A DNA stretch of 6,730 nt from assembly GCA_022508685.1 (NCBI GenBank), contig JAFLUS010000108.1, positions 1 through 6,730 on the forward strand, in the 5' to 3' direction. This DNA comes from Prevotellaceae bacterium (GTDB taxonomy: Bacteria > Bacteroidota > Bacteroidia > Bacteroidales > Bacteroidaceae). The notes beneath the pieces were generated by a model that saw only the letters and a program-made list of their open reading frames with translations, was not told the DNA's origin and did not search any database. The first letter of the stretch is position 1. Each line of letters starts with the position of its first letter. A program made the translations under genes and the position numbers. Below are positions 1 to 6,727 of this stretch, in pieces.

Positions 1-221
1 CAGATGCAACGGAAGTGCACTCCAAATTGAATAAAAGTGGAATATGGTGTAGCCTGTTGTCTGTCAGCGACTTATAGTGTATATACCCTGAAAGGTAGTT
101 AGTTGCGAATTTCGCAACTAAACGACGACGTTTGCATGGATAGCATAATCCAGACGATATAAGAACTCATTCGCCCCTATATTGTACGATACAAATTCTT
201 TTTGTCTGTCATCGTTGCTGT
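1..221. other. Intergenic region at the left edge, no supported gene
   Basis: This stretch is visibly AT-richer than the genes. It holds the inverted repeat at 99-121 and an AGTGCACT palindrome at 14-21. I see no tRNA, rRNA, promoter matching TAnnTTTG at the right spacing, or ORF of convincing length on either strand. On the minus strand one frame stays open from the end of the DUF3943 gene to a TAG at 118-120, with a protein-like but unrecognised composition. Confidence 0.5.
99..121. repeat. Perfect 11-bp inverted repeat downstream of the operon
   Basis: TTAGTTGCGAA and TTCGCAACTAA flank a single T at position 110. As RNA it would form a 9-bp stem with a five-base loop. It lies about 100 bases past the stop codon of the DUF3943 gene. 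Neither strand has a T-tract after the stem, so it is a poor intrinsic terminator, although it could still help end or protect the operon transcript. The near-complete symmetry also suits a dimeric DNA-binding protein or a recombinase. Confidence 0.6.
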
Positions 222-1703
222 TCAAAGACCATACAGCAGTCCCACCTTGAGTTCCGTGCTCTTGGCGTGGACGTTGTGGTAGTGCTTGTAGTTGGAGCGG
301 CGGTAGTAGAGGGCGTACTCGGCGTTGAGGCGGAGGTGGTCGGTGAGTCCTACGCGGAGGTAGGAGCGGTTGAGGAAAATGGAGTTGTTGCCTTGGTCGC
401 CCCAGTAGTAGTCGCCGGGGCGGTAGGGGTCGGGAGAACCTTTGGGGACGAACATGCGGGCGAAGTAGAAGTCGTTGCCGAGGGTGCAGCGGCGGAGGAA
501 GGAGAAGTGCAGTTCGTCGCGCAGGCTGAAGCCTTGGGCGAAGTCGTAACTGCGGGGCATGAAGTAGTCGGCTGTGGTGCCGCCGAAGACGATGCCGCTG
601 GCGAGCAGTTCGTGGTCGAAGAGGGTGCGGCGTGTGCGGTGCTGCGATGCCCATGCCAGTCCGAAGGAGCAGGCTTCGTTGATGCAGGGGTACTGACCGG
701 CGCGGATGTTGTTCTTTTCGCCGTAGTTGTCGATGTAGCGGTAGACTTGGTGGAGTCCGAAGTCGTGGTTCCAGCGGGGTGTGCTCCACTGGTGGGAGAG
801 GAGGCGTCCGCGGATGTCGAGGTCGCTGAAGGTGGAGCGTCCGGCTGCGAGGTTGATGAGCAGGTGGACGCGGAAGTAGTCGAAGGGTGCGGGATGCTGA
901 TGGGTGCGGTAGCGGTCGCCGTAGTCGAGTTGGAAGTCGAGGTAGCCGAGGTGGGCGTCGCGGTGCTGTCCGCGCATTTCGTGCAGTCCGCGGTAGCCGA
1001 GTCCGACGTCGAAGGTGAAGGGTTCGGGTTGCACGCGCTTGCCGCGGCTGTGGCTCACGCGCCATGCTTCGCCCGAGACGAGGCGGTGGACGCCGCGTGC
1101 GGGGTTGAGCAGCGAGCCTGCCAGTTCGGAGAGTACGCGGTTGAAGCCTGTCTTGGTGTTGTCGAAGATGATGTCGGAGGCGCGGTGGGTGGCTTCACCG
1201 ATGACGGCTCCGCCGATGCCTGTGGAGAGGAAGTCGTTGAAGGATGGTGGGTTGCGTTCGCAGAAGTATTCCCATGTCATGCTGCCGATGAGGGGGTATG
1301 CCATGGAGAGCCAGTAGTTGTTGCCGTGGTGGCGTGCGGCGTTGAAGAACATGCTGCCGTGGAAGGGGTGGGAGAATTGGTTGCCGCTGTAACTGTCGTA
1401 GTCGAGCACGAAGTTGGAGCGGAGGTTGCGGCGGATGGTATGGATGTCGATGTCTGCCCACCGGCGGTCGTAGAGGAAGTGGTCCCACGACCATACGGCG
1501 AGGTTGATGCCGAGTGTCTCGACGAGTGGTTTGAACATGTTCTGCTTCGGCAGTGCGAGGGTGTCGTCGGGCGACAGCAGTTGCAGGTGTCGGCGTGTGC
1601 CGGTGAGCGAGTCGACCCATGTGGAGTCGGTCGTGGTGGTTTGTGCAGAGAGGGTGTGGGGGAGGAGGGTGATGAGTGTCAGCAGTAGGAACAATCGTTT
1701 CAT
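222..1703 (-). CDS. Exported DUF3943 family protein, function unknown
   Basis: I recognise the family but not a function. The 493-residue product starts with a clear Sec signal peptide (MKR, then a Leu/Thr-rich core, likely cleaved after A20 in LSA|QT). There is no lipobox Cys. Residues about 57-217 form the conserved DUF3943 core: WSWDHFLYDRRWAD at 71-84, DSYSGNQFSHPFHGSMF at 103-119, WEYFCERNPPSFNDF at 144-158, and TGIGGAVIGEATHRASD at 161-177. Conserved-looking polar residues are H112, H115, E145, N156, D157, E170 and H173. Residues about 228-493 alternate polar and hydrophobic residues, are rich in Tyr, Arg and His, and end in LKVGLLYGL, consistent with beta strands in the outer membrane. 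It begins 36 bases after trkH and is the last gene of the operon. Inference: an envelope protein, possibly an outer-membrane barrel with a lipid- or wall-facing helical core. The coding strand is unusually C-rich, unlike dxs. Confidence 0.88.
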   Translation of the reverse strand: MKRLFLLLTLITLLPHTLSAQTTTTDSTWVDSLTGTRRHLQLLSPDDTLALPKQNMFKPLVETLGINLAVWSWDHFLYDRRWADIDIHTIRRNLRSNFVLDYDSYSGNQFSHPFHGSMFFNAARHHGNNYWLSMAYPLIGSMTWEYFCERNPPSFNDFLSTGIGGAVIGEATHRASDIIFDNTKTGFNRVLSELAGSLLNPARGVHRLVSGEAWRVSHSRGKRVQPEPFTFDVGLGYRGLHEMRGQHRDAHLGYLDFQLDYGDRYRTHQHPAPFDYFRVHLLINLAAGRSTFSDLDIRGRLLSHQWSTPRWNHDFGLHQVYRYIDNYGEKNNIRAGQYPCINEACSFGLAWASQHRTRRTLFDHELLASGIVFGGTTADYFMPRSYDFAQGFSLRDELHFSFLRRCTLGNDFYFARMFVPKGSPDPYRPGDYYWGDQGNNSIFLNRSYLRVGLTDHLRLNAEYALYYRRSNYKHYHNVHAKSTELKVGLLYGL

Positions 1704-1739
1704 AAAGCGTAAATACCTATTGTTGAAAGAAGGTGTGTG

Positions 1740-3260
1740 TCAGGATTTTTTCCAGAACCCGCGTGTGAAGAGCAGGATGACGGGGAATATCTCAAGACGT
1801 CCGATGAGCATCAGTCCCGAGCAGGTGAATTTGGCTAACGGCGAGAGGATATTCCACGAGTGTGCGGGGCCGTAGTAGTCCATGCCGGGGCCGACGTTGG
1901 AGAGCGACGACATGGCGAGGCCGAGTGCTTCGTAATAGTCGAACTGCTCGTGATGGATTTCGGGCGACACGCCGAAGAGTGCCAAGATGAATGCGCCGCC
2001 GAACAATGCGCCTACGAAGAGGGCGACGTATGCCAACAGCGTCTGCTGCACCTGTGTCGACACGATGTTGCCGTTGAAGCGGACGGGAAGGACGGCGCGA
2101 GGGTGCAGAATGCGCTTCACTTCGTTGCCTACCACGCGATAGATGATTGACCATCGCACACACTTGAAACCACCGCTCGTGCTGCCCGAGCAGGCGCCGG
2201 CAAACATGACGAAGAGCAGTATCGGCATGGCTGATACGGGCCAGAGCGTGTAGTCGCACGTTGCCAGACCGGTGGTCGTCTGCAAGGAGATGACGGTGAA
2301 CAGCGATTCGCGGAAGGCGAGTTCGAGTGTTGACAGGAATGCCCCGACGTTGGAATAGTCGACGGTGGCGAAGTCAATCCGCGCAATCACAAGAATTGCT
2401 GTACACGTCAGCACCGTCCCGATGACGATGGCCAGATAGCAGCGCAGTTCTGCGTTGGCAAAGAACTTGCGGATGCGCCCTTTCAAAATCGTATAGTAGA
2501 TGAGCGTGTAGTTCACACCCGAAATGAACATGAAGAACGACAGCACGTATTCCAGCATTGCCGATTGATAGATGTCGTGCAGCAGGTCGCTGTGTGTGCC
2601 GAAACCTCCCGTTGCCGTCGTGACCAATCCGTAGTTCACGGCGTCGAACGGCGACATTCCGCACAGATAGAGCGAAACGATGCACAGCAGCGTCAGCAGC
2701 AGATAGACGGTGCCAATCCATTTTGCCGTAATCGAGATGCGCGGATGCACCTTGTCGTGCATCGGGCCTGTGGCTTCGGCTGCAAAGAGTTTGACTTCGC
2801 CGACACCGAATGCGGGCAATATGGCGATGGTGAAAAAGATGATGCCGATACCGCCAATCCATTGCGACAGGCTGCGCCACATGAGGATGCTGTGGGGCTG
2901 TGCGTCGCAGTCGTCGATGACGGTTGCTCCGGTAGACGTAAATCCCGACATCGTTTCGAAGAACGCGCCCGACACTTCGGGTATGGAACCGCTGAAGAGG
3001 AACGGCAGCATCCCTATCACCGCGAAGACCAGCCACACGAGCGTGACGACCAGATAGCCGTCCTTGCGCCCCATGTTGGCTGCAGCGCCGCGGCCTGCCA
3101 GCAGTCCCAGACAGCCAATGGCAACGGCGATGACAACGGGCCACACGAACGGCAGATAGCATTCGTCGTAGAAGAGTCCGACAGCCATGCAGATTGTCAT
3201 CAGTCCTGCTTCGATAAACAGCAGCAGACCTATTACCTTGATGATGAGTCGCCAGTTCAT
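1740..3260 (-). CDS. trkH: Trk potassium uptake channel subunit TrkH
   Basis: Inner-membrane K+-translocating subunit that works with TrkA, encoded just upstream. The 506 residues (E. coli TrkH 483) are dominated by hydrophobic segments, fitting the family's four membrane-pore-membrane repeats. The four selectivity-filter loops can be read: STGATV at 109-114, TTATGGFGT at 214-222, QTTTGLAT at 327-334 and LSNVGPG at 453-459, each with its filter glycine (G111, G218, G331, G457). The intramembrane gating-loop signature GSTSGGFK is at 359-366. WIGGIGI at 134-140 is another typical TrkH/KtrB stretch. The protein ends in a short basic tail. The ATG at 3260 starts directly before the first membrane segment. 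A purine-rich GGAAGGACA precedes it, but this is too close to the start to be a normal ribosome-binding site. No frameshift or missing filter residue is seen. Confidence 0.97.
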   Translation of the reverse strand: MNWRLIIKVIGLLLFIEAGLMTICMAVGLFYDECYLPFVWPVVIAVAIGCLGLLAGRGAAANMGRKDGYLVVTLVWLVFAVIGMLPFLFSGSIPEVSGAFFETMSGFTSTGATVIDDCDAQPHSILMWRSLSQWIGGIGIIFFTIAILPAFGVGEVKLFAAEATGPMHDKVHPRISITAKWIGTVYLLLTLLCIVSLYLCGMSPFDAVNYGLVTTATGGFGTHSDLLHDIYQSAMLEYVLSFFMFISGVNYTLIYYTILKGRIRKFFANAELRCYLAIVIGTVLTCTAILVIARIDFATVDYSNVGAFLSTLELAFRESLFTVISLQTTTGLATCDYTLWPVSAMPILLFVMFAGACSGSTSGGFKCVRWSIIYRVVGNEVKRILHPRAVLPVRFNGNIVSTQVQQTLLAYVALFVGALFGGAFILALFGVSPEIHHEQFDYYEALGLAMSSLSNVGPGMDYYGPAHSWNILSPLAKFTCSGLMLIGRLEIFPVILLFTRGFWKKS

Positions 3261-3283
3261 TGTCCTTCCGTTCGGGTTTGAAT

Positions 3284-4666
3284 TTACCTAAAATACTTGT
3301 CGAGTTTCTTCAGCGTGCCGCCCATGCAGAAGACCACCACGCGGTCGTTGGTCTGCAGCACCGTGCGTCCGCCTACCAACTGGCCCTTGCCGTCGCGCAC
3401 CATGCCACCGATGTTGACGCCACGCGGAAGTCCCAGTTCCATGACGGGCTTGCGCGTAACCTTCGACCCTGCCTTCACCACGAACTCGGCCACGTCGGCA
3501 TCGGCGACCGTCAGCATCTTCATGTTGTCGACGCTCGACTTGAGGAGCATGCGGTAGATGTAACTTGCCGCGATTTTCTTCTTGTTGATAATGGTACCTA
3601 CGTCGAGGTCTTCCGCCATGTCGAGATAGTCGAGGTTCTCCACCTGTGCAATCGTTTTGCGGATGCCCTTTCGCCGTGCTGCCACGCACGAGAGGATGTT
3701 CTCCTCGTCGTTGTCGGTCAGTGCGATGAAGGCTTCCAGATTGTCGAAACCTTCGTCGCGCAGCAAGTCCATGTCGTGTCCTTCGCCGTTGATGATGAGT
3801 GTGCGCGGTTTGGCGAGTTTGCCCAACTGCTCGCAGCGTTCCACATTGGGCTCCACCATTTTCAGGTCCAGATGGTCGGGCAGTGCCCAGTCGGCACGCA
3901 CCGACAGTTTTCCGCCACCGATAATGATGGCGCGACGCACGGCGGGATAGTCGTCCTTGCCCGCCAGATGTCGGATTTCGTTGATGTTCTCGCGCGTCGT
4001 CATGAAGAAGACGAGGTCGCGCGGCAAGATTTTTTCATCACCATACGGCATGACCGTCTCGCCGTTGCGCTTGATGGCGACGACTTGGAACTTGTGTCCG
4101 TTCGCCATGCCGATTTCCTTCAGCGTATGCCCCACGAGCATGTTGTGCTCGTTGCCGATTTCCTTGTCGAGAATAGGGTGGTTGTCGTGCATCTTGAGGC
4201 TCAGCAGGAGCAAGTCGCCGTCGACGCCGAATTTCCACAGTTGGCGCACCCACGAGAATTGCGCGGAGTCGGCAATTTCCTTCGCCGCCAGCAGTTCGGG
4301 ATAAATGAGTGACGAGATGCCGGCTTTTTCAAAGAACTTCAGGTTCTCCGGCTTCATATATTCGTAATTGTCAACTCGTGCCACAGTCCGCTTCGCACCC
4401 AACTGGTGGGCAAGCATGGCGCACGTGAGGTTCAGACTTTCGTGAGGGGTGACGGCAATGAACAAGTCGGCATCGGAAACACCCACGCTCCGCAGTCCGA
4501 TGATGGACGCTGCGGAGACGGCAGACGTCATGATGTCGAGGTCGTTGCCCACTTTGCTCAACTTTTCCTCGTTCTCGTCGATGAGAACGACGTTCATGTT
4601 TTCCTTGGAGAGCAAACGGGCGAGATGTGTGCCGATTGCACCGGCTCCTGCAATGACAATTTTCAT
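3284..4666 (-). CDS. trkA: Trk potassium uptake regulator TrkA
   Basis: Peripheral cytoplasmic subunit of the Trk system. It binds NAD(H)/ATP-type ligands through RCK domains and gates the TrkH channel. At 460 residues it matches E. coli TrkA (458). Two tandem RCK units are visible. RCK-N1 (about 1-130) has the Rossmann motif GAGAIG at 7-12 and acidic D30 at the end of beta-2. RCK-C1 spans about 140-225. RCK-N2 (about 243-360) begins IIIGGGKLS, with E272 as the acidic residue. RCK-C2 spans about 380-455. The third glycine of the second GxGxxG is Ser255, so the second site may bind ligand differently. The start at 4666 gives MKIVIAGAG directly at the Rossmann fold. An in-frame extension of 15 residues upstream lies inside dxs and looks unlike the family. 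Its ATG overlaps the dxs stop as ATGA, suggesting translational coupling. trkH follows after 23 bases. Confidence 0.96.
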   Translation of the reverse strand: MKIVIAGAGAIGTHLARLLSKENMNVVLIDENEEKLSKVGNDLDIMTSAVSAASIIGLRSVGVSDADLFIAVTPHESLNLTCAMLAHQLGAKRTVARVDNYEYMKPENLKFFEKAGISSLIYPELLAAKEIADSAQFSWVRQLWKFGVDGDLLLLSLKMHDNHPILDKEIGNEHNMLVGHTLKEIGMANGHKFQVVAIKRNGETVMPYGDEKILPRDLVFFMTTRENINEIRHLAGKDDYPAVRRAIIIGGGKLSVRADWALPDHLDLKMVEPNVERCEQLGKLAKPRTLIINGEGHDMDLLRDEGFDNLEAFIALTDNDEENILSCVAARRKGIRKTIAQVENLDYLDMAEDLDVGTIINKKKIAASYIYRMLLKSSVDNMKMLTVADADVAEFVVKAGSKVTRKPVMELGLPRGVNIGGMVRDGKGQLVGGRTVLQTNDRVVVFCMGGTLKKLDKYFR

Positions 4667-6543
4667 ATATTCAAAATCATGTTTCGGATGGCGTCCATAT
4701 CCATGTGGCAAATCTTGCGCTGTTCAGCCACCGTTCCGTGTTCTACAAACGTGTCGGGAATGCCCACGCGCTCCACCTTGCACGCATAGCCGTGGTCGGA
4801 CATGAATTCCAAGACGGCAGAACCGAGACCGCCGCTGACGACACCGTCCTCCACGGTCAGCACGCGCGGGAAACGCCGTCCCACTTCGTGCAGAATGTCT
4901 TCGTCGATAGGTTTGAGAAAACGCATGTCGTAGTGCGCCACGCCTTCGGGCAACATGCGAGCCACGTCAGCACCAATGGGGCCGAGCGTCAGCACCGCCA
5001 CGTCCTTTCCGTCGCGCAGTCGGCGACCTTTCCCCACGGCAACCGCTTCGAGCGGACAGCGCCAGTCCACCCGGCTGCCGCGGCCACGCGGATAGCGGAT
5101 GACGAACGTGCCCATGTCGGGCTGCTGTGCCGTGTACATCAGCCGGCGCAACTCCGTTTCGTCGTATGGCGACGCAATCGTCAGATTGGGAATGGGGCGG
5201 AGGAAAGCAAGGTCGAATGCACCATGATGCGTAGGCCCGTCCTCGCCGACCAGTCCGGCACGGTCGAGACAGAGCACCATGTTGAGGCGCATGATGGCAG
5301 CATCGTGAATGATGTTGTCGTAGGCACGCTGCATGAACGAACTGTAGATGTTGCAGAACGGCAGCAATCCGTCCTTCGCCATGCCGCCCGAGAACGTCAC
5401 GGCATGACCCTCGGCAATGCCCACGTCGAACGTGCGGTCGGGCATCGCCTCCATCATGATGTTCATGCTGCACCCCGTAGGCATGGCAGGCGTGACGCCG
5501 ACGATACGCGGATTCAGCCGAGCCAGTTCGAGAAGCGTTTCGCCGAACACGTCTTGGAACTTTGGCGGACACGCCTTCGCGGGTTCAGAATCGAGCCGCT
5601 CACCCGTGTCTTCGTCGAATTTTCCCGGTGCGTGCCACACGACGGCATTTTCCTCTGCCGGCGCATAGCCTTTACCCTTCACCGTGTGCAGATGCAGCAT
5701 CTTCGGGCCCTTCATCTCCTTCACGGCACGCAGGATTCTCACCAGTTCCACCACGTCGTGCCCGCCGAACGGGCCGAAATAGCGGATGTCGAGACCCTCA
5801 AACATGTTCTGCTGACGCGAAAGCACCGACTTCACGCTGTTGCTCAGACGGATAATCCCCTTCCGCCGCTTCTCGTTCAAGATGCCCCAACGCTCCAGCC
5901 GCCGAGCCAGCCGGAACCGCCAGCGGTTGTACGTCGCATTCGTATTGAGTTTCAGCAGATATTGGCGCATGCCGCCCACGCTGTTGTCAATCGACATGTT
6001 GTTGTCGTTCAGGATAATCAGCATGTTGTTGGGCGTCGACGACGTGTTGTTCAACCCTTCAAACGCCAGACCGCCACTCATGGCGCCGTCGCCAATCACC
6101 GACACCACATGGCGGTTCTCACCTTTCAGATACGCAGCCACCGCCATGCCGAGTCCGGCCGAAATCGAGTTCGACGTATGGCCGCAGCAGAACGTATCGT
6201 ATTCACTTTCAGTCGGAAACGGGAACGGACGTATCCCGTGCAATTTGCGGTTGGTCGAAAACCTGTCGCGACGTCCCGTCAGGATTTTGTGTCCGTAAGC
6301 CTGATGCCCGACGTCCCACACGATGCGGTCGTAGGGCGTGTCGAACACATAATGGAGCGCCACCGTCAGTTCCACCACGCCAAGGCTGCTCGCCAAATGC
6401 CCGGGATTGACGCTGAGTTCATGAATGATGTCGTGCCTCAATTCCTCGCACACCTTCGGCAACTCCTTCACGTCGAGTTTCCGCAAGTCCTCCGGTGAAT
6501 TGATGTTCGGCAGATATTTGAAAGTATTGTTGTTTTCAGTCAT
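4663..6543 (-). CDS. dxs: 1-deoxy-D-xylulose-5-phosphate synthase (DXS)
   Basis: Cytoplasmic, thiamine-diphosphate-dependent enzyme. It condenses pyruvate with glyceraldehyde 3-phosphate to DXP, the first step of the MEP isoprenoid pathway; DXP also feeds thiamine and pyridoxal synthesis. The 626 residues compare with about 620 in E. coli. Seen: NPGH with H49; [10 protein letters not shown] at 77-85; the TPP/Mg motif GDGAMSGG at 151-158 followed by LNDNN at 178-182 (D152, N181); catalytic Glu in GIAEGHAVT (E378); [18 protein letters not shown] at 427-444; and a C-terminal transketolase-like domain with VEDGVVSGG at 564-572. I chose the ATG at 6543 because residues from MTENNN onward match the usual DXS N-terminus. 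The upstream ATG (6582) lies inside a leader hairpin, and the TTG (6603) falls at the predicted transcription start. It is the first gene of the operon, and its TGA overlaps the trkA ATG. The family's usual Gln after the catalytic Glu is Gly here, which I recall as normal in Bacteroidetes. Confidence 0.97.
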   Translation of the reverse strand: MTENNNTFKYLPNINSPEDLRKLDVKELPKVCEELRHDIIHELSVNPGHLASSLGVVELTVALHYVFDTPYDRIVWDVGHQAYGHKILTGRRDRFSTNRKLHGIRPFPFPTESEYDTFCCGHTSNSISAGLGMAVAAYLKGENRHVVSVIGDGAMSGGLAFEGLNNTSSTPNNMLIILNDNNMSIDNSVGGMRQYLLKLNTNATYNRWRFRLARRLERWGILNEKRRKGIIRLSNSVKSVLSRQQNMFEGLDIRYFGPFGGHDVVELVRILRAVKEMKGPKMLHLHTVKGKGYAPAEENAVVWHAPGKFDEDTGERLDSEPAKACPPKFQDVFGETLLELARLNPRIVGVTPAMPTGCSMNIMMEAMPDRTFDVGIAEGHAVTFSGGMAKDGLLPFCNIYSSFMQRAYDNIIHDAAIMRLNMVLCLDRAGLVGEDGPTHHGAFDLAFLRPIPNLTIASPYDETELRRLMYTAQQPDMGTFVIRYPRGRGSRVDWRCPLEAVAVGKGRRLRDGKDVAVLTLGPIGADVARMLPEGVAHYDMRFLKPIDEDILHEVGRRFPRVLTVEDGVVSGGLGSAVLEFMSDHGYACKVERVGIPDTFVEHGTVAEQRKICHMDMDAIRNMILNI

Positions 6544-6561
6544 GTTTCGTCGTTTCAACCC

Positions 6562-6592
6562 TGTGGCGTCAGCATTTTCCATGCTCGCCACA
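6562..6592 (-). promoter_or_regulatory. Leader hairpin in the dxs 5' untranslated region
   Basis: On the transcript strand, TGTGGCGAGCAT pairs with ATGCT-GA-CGCCACA around a GGAAA loop. This is a 12-bp stem with one two-base bulge (GA, plus-strand positions 6569-6570). It starts about 9-11 bases after the predicted transcription start and ends 18 bases before the dxs ATG. It resembles a 5'-stabilising hairpin or a cis-regulatory leader. No T-tract follows, so it is not a terminator, and I cannot match it to a known riboswitch. The upstream in-frame ATG at 6582 is buried in the stem, which supports using the ATG at 6543. Confidence 0.6.
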
Positions 6593-6607
6593 AACAGATT
6601 CAATGGG

Positions 6608-6639
6608 CAAAGTTACGAATAAGCGAGGACAATGCAAAA
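6608..6639 (-). promoter_or_regulatory. Predicted Bacteroidetes promoter of the dxs operon
   Basis: On the minus strand, TTTTG (6639-6635) is followed after exactly 19 bases by TAACTTTG (6615-6608). This is a full match to the Bacteroidetes housekeeping sigma consensus (TTG about -33, TAnnTTTG about -7, spacing 19-21). The predicted transcription start is near 6601-6603, giving a leader of roughly 58-60 bases before the dxs ATG at 6543. Most of the promoter lies inside the 88-base repeat unit, with only the TAACTTTG box outside it. It is the only convincing promoter found for the four-gene operon. Confidence 0.75.
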
Positions 6640-6687
6640 TGAAAAACAATATTTTCAATTTTGCCTTGTCGAGCGCAAGTAACTTCG
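6608..6687. repeat. Long imperfect inverted repeat within the repeat unit
   Basis: The arms are 6608-6645 and 6652-6687, around a six-base centre (ACAATA). The inner stem is strong: GCAAAAT (6634-6640) pairs with ATTTTGC (6658-6664), and GAAAA (6641-6645) pairs with TTTTC (6652-6656), with one bulged A. Outer matching blocks are GACAA/TTGTC, GCG/CGC and AAGTTAC/GTAACTT, separated by mismatches and a gap. The layout is that of a palindromic intergenic element able to form a long hairpin or cruciform. Confidence 0.65.
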
Positions 6688-6703
6688 GCGCAGCCAACGT
6701 TAC
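6616..6703. repeat. 88-base repeat unit, complete copy
   Basis: The 27 bases at 6616-6642 recur exactly at 6704-6730, giving a period of 88 bases. The flanks are also related: AGTTAC precedes the first copy and CGTTAC the second, with one extra C in the second. The unit is AT-rich in its centre, contains a long inverted repeat, and carries a TTTTG promoter element reading towards dxs. It contains no protein domain or transposase. It is probably a dispersed or tandem intergenic repeat of this lineage rather than a gene. Confidence 0.7.
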
Positions 6704-6727
6704 CGAATAAGCGAGGACAATGCAAAA
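6695..6727 (-). promoter_or_regulatory. Degenerate upstream copy of the promoter
   Basis: The second repeat copy has TTTTG (6727-6723), a 20-base spacer and TAACGTTG (6702-6695). The -7 box differs from TAnnTTTG at one position, and the spacer is one base longer than in the proximal copy. It may be weakly active, giving a second start about 87 bases upstream, or it may be an inactive relic of duplication. Confidence 0.35.

Noticed and set aside
99..121. Classical intrinsic terminator for the operon
   Set aside because: The stem is good, but neither strand has a T-rich run after it, and it lies about 100 bases past the last stop codon.
267..1688. Long plus-strand open frame opposite the DUF3943 gene
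   Set aside because: Its product is a low-complexity Val/Ala/Gly/Glu string with no domain. It mirrors the C-ending codons of the real gene, which has a signal peptide and a known core.
1704..1739. Separate promoter for the DUF3943 gene
   Set aside because: The 36-base gap has no TAnnTTTG box at proper distance from a TTG, so co-transcription with trkH is simpler.
3260..4312. Plus-strand open frame opposite trkA
   Set aside because: No family features, and it lies entirely over an intact trkA with both RCK units.
4705..6498. Plus-strand open frame of about 600 codons opposite dxs
   Set aside because: The product is His/Arg/Val-rich with no recognisable motif, while the minus strand encodes a complete DXS. 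It is an antisense shadow.
6544..6603. Upstream starts for dxs (TTG at 6603, ATG at 6582)
   Set aside because: The TTG coincides with the predicted transcription start and the ATG lies in the leader hairpin. The extra residues do not resemble a DXS N-terminus.
6544..6603. Thiamine pyrophosphate riboswitch before dxs
   Set aside because: The leader is only about 60 bases and lacks the conserved CTGAGA and related THI-box segments.
6658..6687. Plus-strand promoter in the other arm of the inverted repeat
   Set aside because: TTTTG is followed by TAACTTCG after only 16 bases; both the box and the spacing depart from the Bacteroidetes consensus.
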